Positions 13,332 to 18,307 of a stretch of 18,307 nt of DNA are shown one piece after another; within the stretch, counting starts at the first letter, position 1, and each line of letters starts with the position of its first letter. Under the pieces are notes generated by a model. The model did no database searches. It saw nothing but the letters and a program-made list of their open reading frames with translations, and was not told where the DNA came from. Source of the stretch: Fimenecus sp045579305 (GTDB lineage Bacteria; Bacillota; Clostridia; Oscillospirales; Acutalibacteraceae); contig JAZNLY010000037.1 of assembly GCA_045579305.1 (NCBI GenBank), positions 1-18,307 of the forward strand. The letters run 5' to 3'. A program made the translations under genes and the position numbers.

Positions 13332-14243
13332 CTAATCATCTTTTCTTTTACAAAAAATTTCTACTGCATTTTCGCAGGTTTTAACCTCGGCAAAACTGTG
13401 ATTTCCACCGTTTTCACCATCAAGAGTCCAGTTAACCTCATCTTCAAAATAGAATTTGAAGTTCTTTCCTTTCTTTACAACAAGATACTTGTTATTTACA
13501 ACATCCCTTGTCACAAACATTGCATTGACAATTGAAGCCAACTGAGCAGGATTCTTCGGCATTCTGATAAGTGCTAACTCGTGAAGTCCGTCATCAAACT
13601 CAACACCTGATTTTTTAAGCACAGGAAAACCTGCAACAGAAAATGAATTCGAAACACCACCATAGAAGAATTTGCCTTCTATGACCTCACCGTCATCACA
13701 TTCGACCTTAGCCCTGAAACCTTTTATTTTAGGAACTTCCTTTACCGTTTCCCAATAATAAGCCCCTCTGCCAATCTTATTTTTCAGAGATTGCTTTGCC
13801 TTGTATGAAACATCGCAGAAATTACCAAAACAGGAAACATAAATAAATTGTTCCTGACCATTGAAATTACCGATATCAACCGTGATTGTTTCACCTTCAA
13901 GTATTGTTTCAACAGCATCGTCATAATCTGTAGGAATATTAAGCGAATGAGCAAAGTCATTTGTCGTGCCACATGGAATATAACCGATTTTTGCATTAAG
14001 TCCTAAATCCATTACACCACAGATGGTCTCCTTCAATGTGCCATCCCCACCACAGCAAACTATAACGTCATTACCCCTGCCATATTGTTTTGTAACATAA
14101 TATGCATTCTTATCAATCTCTGTATAACGCACCTGCACATCATAATCAGCCTCTTTAAACATCTCTACAATTTTCGGCTGATAATCCACGCCATGTCGTT
14201 TACCCGCAATAGGATTGACAATTAACAAAAGGGATTTTGACAT
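13332..14243 (-). CDS. Diacylglycerol-kinase-family lipid kinase (DagK/YegS-like)
   Basis: 303 residues, a typical length. It phosphorylates a lipid such as diacylglycerol at the inner membrane face, using ATP and Mg2+. Motifs: NPIAG (10-14), the nucleotide-binding CCGGDGTLKE (63-72), and IPCGTTNDFAHSL (89-101). The second domain carries VSNSFSVAGFPVLKK and DGLHELALIRM, and the conserved LDGE lies near the C-terminus. Diacylglycerol recycling from lipoteichoic-acid synthesis is the usual role (DgkB). Which lipid this member uses is not shown, and YegS-type or other paralogues are possible. Its ATG lies one base after the GlyRS stop (TGA-T-ATG) with TTGGAG inside the synthetase coding end, so it is surely translated from the same mRNA. 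Confidence 0.9.
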   Translation of the reverse strand: MSKSLLLIVNPIAGKRHGVDYQPKIVEMFKEADYDVQVRYTEIDKNAYYVTKQYGRGNDVIVCCGGDGTLKETICGVMDLGLNAKIGYIPCGTTNDFAHSLNIPTDYDDAVETILEGETITVDIGNFNGQEQFIYVSCFGNFCDVSYKAKQSLKNKIGRGAYYWETVKEVPKIKGFRAKVECDDGEVIEGKFFYGGVSNSFSVAGFPVLKKSGVEFDDGLHELALIRMPKNPAQLASIVNAMFVTRDVVNNKYLVVKKGKNFKFYFEDEVNWTLDGENGGNHSFAEVKTCENAVEIFCKRKDD

Positions 14244-14244
14244 A

Positions 14245-15645
14245 TCAGAACTCCAATTTCTTGTTTATATATTCTACCAACTGGTCGATAGGCATTCTCA
14301 CCTGTTCCATTGTATCTCTGTCACGAACTGTTACGCAGTTATCTGCTTCTGTAGTGTCATCACCAACAGTCTGGAAGTCAACTGTGATACAGAACGGAGT
14401 ACCGATTTCGTCCTGACGACGATATCTCTTACCGATTGAACCTGCATCATCATATTCAACATTGAAATACTTTGAAAGCATTTCGTAAATTTCATCTGCC
14501 TTGTCACCCAATTTCTTTGAAAGAGGAAGAACAGCAGCCTTAACAGGAGCGATTGCAGGATGGAAATGCATAACAACACGTGTGTCGTTCTTTTCTGCAT
14601 CGACAACTTCTTCATCATAAGCCTCTGTTAAGAGAGCCAAGAAAAGACGTTCAACACCAAGAGATGGTTCGATAACATACGGAATATATTTCTCGTTTGT
14701 TGTCTGGTCAAAATATTCAAGCGCTTTACCACTTGTATTGCTATGCTGAGTAAGGTCATAGTCAGTTCTGTCAGCAATACCCCAGAGTTCGCCCCAACCG
14801 AATGGGAATAAATATTCAAAGTCAGTTGTAGCCTTTGAATAGAAGCAGAGTTCCTCAGGGTCGGGGTCACGAAGACGAAGATTTTCAGGCTTGATATTAA
14901 GCGAATAGAGCCAGTCACGACAGAATGCTCTCCAATATTCAAACCATTCAAGGTCTGTACCCGGTTTGCAGAAGAATTCAAGCTCCATCTGTTCGAATTC
15001 ACGAACACGGAAAATGAATTTACCCGGAGTGATTTCGTTACGGAATGATTTACCAATCTGAGCAACACCGAACGGTACCTTTCTTCTTGTTGTTCTCTGA
15101 ACATTCTGGAAGTTCACGAAAATACCCTGTGCTGTTTCAGGACGAAGATAAATTTCAGATGTTGAATCCTCTGTAACACCCTGGAAAGTCTTGAACATAA
15201 GGTTGAATTGACGGATGTCAGTAAAGTTATGAGCACCACAGTCAGGACAAGGAATAGCATGTTCCTTAATGTAATTTGCCATTTCCTCGTTTGACCAACC
15301 AGCAACATTTGTGCCGTCAAAATTTTCGATAAGGTTGTCCGCTCTGTGTCTTGTCTTACACTGACAGCAATCCATAAGTGGGTCGGAGAAACCACCAAGG
15401 TGACCGGATGCCACCCAAGTCTGTGGATTCATAAGAATCGCAGAATCAAGACCTACATTGTATTTGTTTTCCTGAATAAATTTCTTTCTCCATGCTTTTT
15501 TGATATTTTCTTTAAGCTCAACACCTAAAGGACCATAGTCCCAAGTGTTTGCAAGTCCGCCGTAGATTTCACTACCGGCATAAACGAAACCTCTGCCCTT
15601 AGAAAGAGCAACAAGCTTTTCAAGTGTTTTTTCTGTGTTAATCAT
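14245..15645 (-). CDS. glyQS: Glycyl-tRNA synthetase, single-chain alpha2 type
   Basis: 466 residues. It charges tRNA-Gly in the cytoplasm. Class II motifs are clear: GRGFVYAGSEIYGG and WDYGPLGVELK at the N-terminus; cysteines C93/C96 and C133/C136, which could form the zinc-like insertion; motif 2 FRNEITP...FRVREFEQMELE (201-223); and motif 3 EPSLGVERLFLALL (326-339). A C-terminal anticodon-binding domain follows (about 375-466). The ribosome site TAAGGTAGG precedes the ATG. Only 46 bases separate it from the upstream symporter, with no T-box, so the Firmicutes-style tRNA-sensing control is absent from this spot. A weak TATATA is present. It is likely read from the symporter transcript, at least in part. 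Confidence 0.97.
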   Translation of the reverse strand: MINTEKTLEKLVALSKGRGFVYAGSEIYGGLANTWDYGPLGVELKENIKKAWRKKFIQENKYNVGLDSAILMNPQTWVASGHLGGFSDPLMDCCQCKTRHRADNLIENFDGTNVAGWSNEEMANYIKEHAIPCPDCGAHNFTDIRQFNLMFKTFQGVTEDSTSEIYLRPETAQGIFVNFQNVQRTTRRKVPFGVAQIGKSFRNEITPGKFIFRVREFEQMELEFFCKPGTDLEWFEYWRAFCRDWLYSLNIKPENLRLRDPDPEELCFYSKATTDFEYLFPFGWGELWGIADRTDYDLTQHSNTSGKALEYFDQTTNEKYIPYVIEPSLGVERLFLALLTEAYDEEVVDAEKNDTRVVMHFHPAIAPVKAAVLPLSKKLGDKADEIYEMLSKYFNVEYDDAGSIGKRYRRQDEIGTPFCITVDFQTVGDDTTEADNCVTVRDRDTMEQVRMPIDQLVEYINKKLEF

Positions 15646-15691
15646 CTGGAATTTCCTACCTTATATATAATATGAGTCTGTTTTTAATAAA

Positions 15692-17272
15692 TTATTCTTC
15701 GATACCGGCCTTTGCCTTTTCGAATTCTTCTTCGATTTCAGCTGATGGCTTCTTTGTAACAAGAGAAACAACAACAATAACGATTGAAGAAACGATGAAT
15801 GCAGGAAGAAGCTCGTAAATTGTGAAGATTGGATATTCTGCACCGAACTTCGCATTAAGCACAAGTTCCCAAATGAATACTGTTGCAGCACCTGAAAGCA
15901 TACCTGCAACAGCACCTGCGCGGTTTACTCTCTTCCAGAAAAGTGAGAAGAGCATAAGTGGTCCGAATGTTGCACCAAAGCCTGCCCAAGCGAAAGAAAC
16001 GATATTGAAGATTACGCTGTCTTCATCAAGAGCAATAATCATACCGATAAGTGCAACCACCATAAGAGCAATACGTGAAACCCACATAACTGTCTTATCT
16101 TTTGCATCCTTTTTAATAACGCCCTTGAAAACGTCATTTGCAAGTGCAGAAGATGCAATAAGAAGATATGAGTCAGATGAGCTGATTGTAGCTGCAAGGA
16201 TACCGGCCATAATAACACCTGCGAGTACAGGATTAAGAAGAACCTTACTCATAATAACAAATACGTTTTCAGCACCACCTGCTGTGAGGAGTGTTGGTTC
16301 GGATGGAAGCATTGCACGTCCGATAATACCGATTGCAACTGCTGCGAAGAGAGAAATAACAACCCAAATTGTTGCAATTCTTCTTGATTTCTTGAGTTCG
16401 CTTGCCTTACGGATAGCCATAAAACGAAGGAGAACCTGTGGCATACCAAAGTAGCCAAGACCCCAAGCAAGAGTTGAAGCAATAGTAAGTGCTGAATATG
16501 GCTTTGCATGACCAAACAGAGGTCTTGTTTCACCGAGAGCCTGCATACCATCTGCATTTGTAATAGGATTTGCAATTTCAGTAAGTGAGAAGAAACCATC
16601 AATTGTCTCGGCATTTGCCAAAACTGCTTCAATACCACCTGCATTAATTGTACCCATAACAAGAACAGAAACAAGGGCAATAATCATAACGATACTCTGC
16701 ATAAAGTCAGATGCACTTTCTGCAAGGAAACCACCAAGGAAAGTATAAGCAATAACAAAGAGAGCTCCAACAATCATCATTGTTGTGTATGAATAACCGA
16801 ACAATGTGCTGAAAAGCTTACCACAAGTAACAAAACAGCTACCTGCATAAACTGTGAAGAATACAAGAATAAAAGATGATGCTATAACTCTGATAACCTT
16901 CTTGTCTTCATGGAAACGGTTTGAGAAAAATTCAGGAACTGTAATTGCATCACCGCTGACTGCTGAATAATTACGAAGTCTTTTCGCAACAATAAGCCAG
17001 TTGATATAGGTACCTGCTGCAAGTCCGATTGCAGTCCATGCTGCGTCAGCAAGGCCGCACCAATATGCAACACCCGGAAGACCCATAAGGAGCCAACCAC
17101 TCATATCGGAAGCCTCAGCGCTCATAGCTGCCACCCAAGGTCCTAAGCTTCTACCACCAAGGAAATAGTTTTCTGCGTTTTTGTTTGCTCTACGTGCAAA
17201 GAATACACCGATGCCGATAACAACGAGCATATACCCTGCCATAGCGAGAAATATCTTCATCTGGTCAGACAT
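15692..17272 (-). CDS. putP: PutP-type sodium/solute (proline) symporter
   Basis: 526 residues from the ATG at 17272. A TTG-led extension to 17308 is possible, but GAAAGG (17287-17282) sits 9 bases before the chosen ATG. About 13 membrane helices are expected for the SSS family. Signatures: ENYFLGGRSLGPWVAAMSAE, SDMSGWLLMGLPG, FLGGFLAESASDFMQ, and the Na+-site region AGILAATISSSDSYLLIASSAL. The close match to bacterial PutP suggests Na+-coupled proline uptake, although related solutes are possible. An acidic C-terminal tail ends the protein. A promoter lies 50 bases upstream. The gap to GlyRS is 46 bases and has no terminator, so this is the first gene of a possible long transcript. Confidence 0.93.
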   Translation of the reverse strand: MSDQMKIFLAMAGYMLVVIGIGVFFARRANKNAENYFLGGRSLGPWVAAMSAEASDMSGWLLMGLPGVAYWCGLADAAWTAIGLAAGTYINWLIVAKRLRNYSAVSGDAITVPEFFSNRFHEDKKVIRVIASSFILVFFTVYAGSCFVTCGKLFSTLFGYSYTTMMIVGALFVIAYTFLGGFLAESASDFMQSIVMIIALVSVLVMGTINAGGIEAVLANAETIDGFFSLTEIANPITNADGMQALGETRPLFGHAKPYSALTIASTLAWGLGYFGMPQVLLRFMAIRKASELKKSRRIATIWVVISLFAAVAIGIIGRAMLPSEPTLLTAGGAENVFVIMSKVLLNPVLAGVIMAGILAATISSSDSYLLIASSALANDVFKGVIKKDAKDKTVMWVSRIALMVVALIGMIIALDEDSVIFNIVSFAWAGFGATFGPLMLFSLFWKRVNRAGAVAGMLSGAATVFIWELVLNAKFGAEYPIFTIYELLPAFIVSSIVIVVVSLVTKKPSAEIEEEFEKAKAGIEE

Positions 17273-17281
17273 TTCACTCAT

Positions 17282-17287
17282 CCTTTC
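17282..17287 (-). promoter_or_regulatory. Ribosome site fixing the putP start
   Basis: On the - strand GAAAGG lies 9 bases before the ATG at 17272. It would be too close to the ATG at 17281 (0 bases) and downstream of the TTG at 17308, so 17272 is the supported start. Confidence 0.75.
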
Positions 17288-17327
17288 TTTTTTGGAACAA
17301 TACTCCAATTTATAAAAATACTATTAT

Positions 17328-17356
17328 AGTATAATAAAAAAAAGATGATTTGTAAA
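17328..17356 (-). promoter_or_regulatory. putP promoter, -35 overlapping the upstream terminator
   Basis: On the - strand, TTTACA (17356-17351), 17 bases, TATACT (17333-17328). The -35 lies inside the 3' arm of the terminator hairpin of the E2-type gene. Confidence 0.72.
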
Positions 17357-17376
17357 GCATTTCCGCCATACAAATC
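17336..17376 (-). terminator. Terminator of the E2-type acyltransferase gene
   Basis: A perfect 8-bp stem GATTTGTA (- strand 17376-17369) / TACAAATC (17354-17347) with a 14-base loop. Three bases later comes a run of eight T on the - strand (17343-17336). Confidence 0.78.
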
Positions 17377-17431
17377 ACCATAATTTTACATATTTTTGCT
17401 TTAAATCATTAAAAGCTGTCTGAAATTACTC

Positions 17432-18307
17432 TTATTCACCTTTCCACTCATGAATAACTGATGGATTTGCAAAGATTTCGTCAAGTCTGTTCATAAACGG
17501 AAGCACATCACCGTAGTCGAGAGCCTTGTGGTCAAAAGCAATTGTAAGCGGAAGAATCTGGCGCACTTCGATTGTATCGTTGCCGTTTTCATCCGTTACA
17601 ACAGTTGGCTGCTTTCTGATAGCATTAACTGCAATAGCAGTAACCTGAGGCGGAATAATTTCAAGAAGATAACACACGCCTGTCTGGTTGCGATGGATTG
17701 AACCGATATTGGAAATTGTAACCGTACCCTGTTCAATATCCTTTTTTGTAAGTCTGTCGTGCTCCGGAATTGAATAGTATGCCTTCTTTTCTTCACCTTT
17801 GAGAGTCTTAACCTTATGCTTACCTGTTTTTGAACCGATGAGTCTTAAAACAGCCTGCTTAACTTTACCCTTTTTCAATCCTTTAAGCGTATTATCAAGA
17901 GAAACCTCAAACATAGCTTCATCCATATTTGTATTCTGCATACGACGCATTGTGTCGTTGATAACCTCTGTCATCTTAATAAGAGATTTGTTCTCCATAT
18001 GACGAAGGTTAACAGTCATCATTCTTCCGTCAGGAAGCATTGCAGGCATTGAAACATTAACACGGTCGTGATAATAAAGCTTACCACGGACAAGCTTACG
18101 TTCAAACTTAAGATGACAGTTCATAGTTGGTGCAGCCATAAGACCTTCACAGATAATCTTCATAACAACTGTGTTGATTGAGATTTTCTTTGCTTTGTCA
18201 GTACATCCTTCGTTAAGTTTTTTGTACTCTTTTAAAAATTCTGTAACATCTGCTTCATAGCCGACAACAGCGTGAGGAATTGTCTCCCAGCTTTCTGCAG
18301 TCATATT
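17432..18307 (-). CDS. 2-oxoacid dehydrogenase E2-type acyltransferase domain, N-terminus cut by the window edge
   Basis: The frame is open to the window edge. The ATG at 18304 lies within SWETIPHA-type sequence, where family members already have preceding residues (a helix with a conserved Arg), so it is probably internal. Visible parts: YEADVTEFL, then SMPAMLPDGRMMTVNL (85-100), TVTISNIGSIH (194-204), EIIPPQVTAIAV (215-226), and the catalytic region AFDHKALDYGDVLPF, with the His259-x3-Asp263 pair of the CAT/E2 fold. The usual Gly of HxxxDG is Tyr264. No lipoyl or E3-binding domain is seen in the visible part. A stand-alone acyltransferase with an unknown acceptor is possible. Neighbours give no E1 or E3 subunit in this window. 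Confidence 0.85.
   Translation of the reverse strand, partial: NMTAESWETIPHAVVGYEADVTEFLKEYKKLNEGCTDKAKKISINTVVMKIICEGLMAAPTMNCHLKFERKLVRGKLYYHDRVNVSMPAMLPDGRMMTVNLRHMENKSLIKMTEVINDTMRRMQNTNMDEAMFEVSLDNTLKGLKKGKVKQAVLRLIGSKTGKHKVKTLKGEEKKAYYSIPEHDRLTKKDIEQGTVTISNIGSIHRNQTGVCYLLEIIPPQVTAIAVNAIRKQPTVVTDENGNDTIEVRQILPLTIAFDHKALDYGDVLPFMNRLDEIFANPSVIHEWKGE

Noticed and set aside
15822..16454. A 210-codon + strand open frame inside putP
   Set aside because: It is a shadow of a clear transporter gene on the other strand, and its composition fits reverse-complemented codons.
17281..17308. Longer putP starting at TTG 17308 or ATG 17281
   Set aside because: The ribosome site GAAAGG is placed correctly only for the ATG at 17272.

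Overview
The window looks like a chromosomal stretch from a low-GC, Gram-positive anaerobe of the Clostridia, most plausibly Oscillospirales/Ruminococcaceae. This is inferred from AT-rich DNA with sigma-A-type promoters, strong AAGGAGG ribosome sites, an LCP-family wall enzyme, a GH51 arabinofuranosidase, a secreted dockerin plus DUF4474 protein, TTTE-rich secreted tails, and a single-chain glycyl-tRNA synthetase. I see no rRNA, tRNA, CRISPR array, transposase or phage gene.

Layout. 1-914 (+): the C-terminal three quarters of alanine racemase, ending at a bidirectional terminator. 980-2207 (-): a two-gene operon of a pyrophosphatase-like/Nudix fusion and a small membrane exporter-like protein, behind a good promoter carrying an operator-like palindrome. 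2412-6820 (+): an LCP wall-polymer ligase, a GH51 arabinofuranosidase, a zinc-ribbon membrane protein and a secreted polysaccharide deacetylase. The deacetylase ribosome site is built into a terminator-like hairpin. 6884-8302 (-): a zinc-ribbon protein with a duplicated ectodomain. 8471-9074 (-): two nearly identical 62-residue secreted or membrane-anchored peptides, each with its own terminator. 9431-10075 (+): an orotate-phosphoribosyltransferase-like protein with a degenerate PRPP loop. 10137-17272 (-): six closely spaced genes in transcription order: PutP-type sodium/solute symporter, glycyl-tRNA synthetase, diacylglycerol-kinase-family lipid kinase, GPH-family sugar symporter, a membrane HEXXH protein and a dockerin/DUF4474 secreted protein. 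They may form one transcript from a promoter near 17351 to a terminator at 10093-10123. 17432-18307 (-): a 2-oxoacid dehydrogenase E2-type acyltransferase domain, cut by the window end.

Much of the content is cell-surface biology: D-alanine supply, wall-polymer attachment, polysaccharide deacetylation, arabinose release, sugar and amino-acid uptake, and secreted or membrane sensor-like proteins. The least explained element is the tandem pair of CFFC peptides. The coding sequences and ribosome sites are almost identical (7 differences in 202 bp, 6 of them synonymous), but the promoters and terminators are unrelated. Their automatic start would be a GTG inside the Shine-Dalgarno sequence; the ATG nine bases downstream is the better start.
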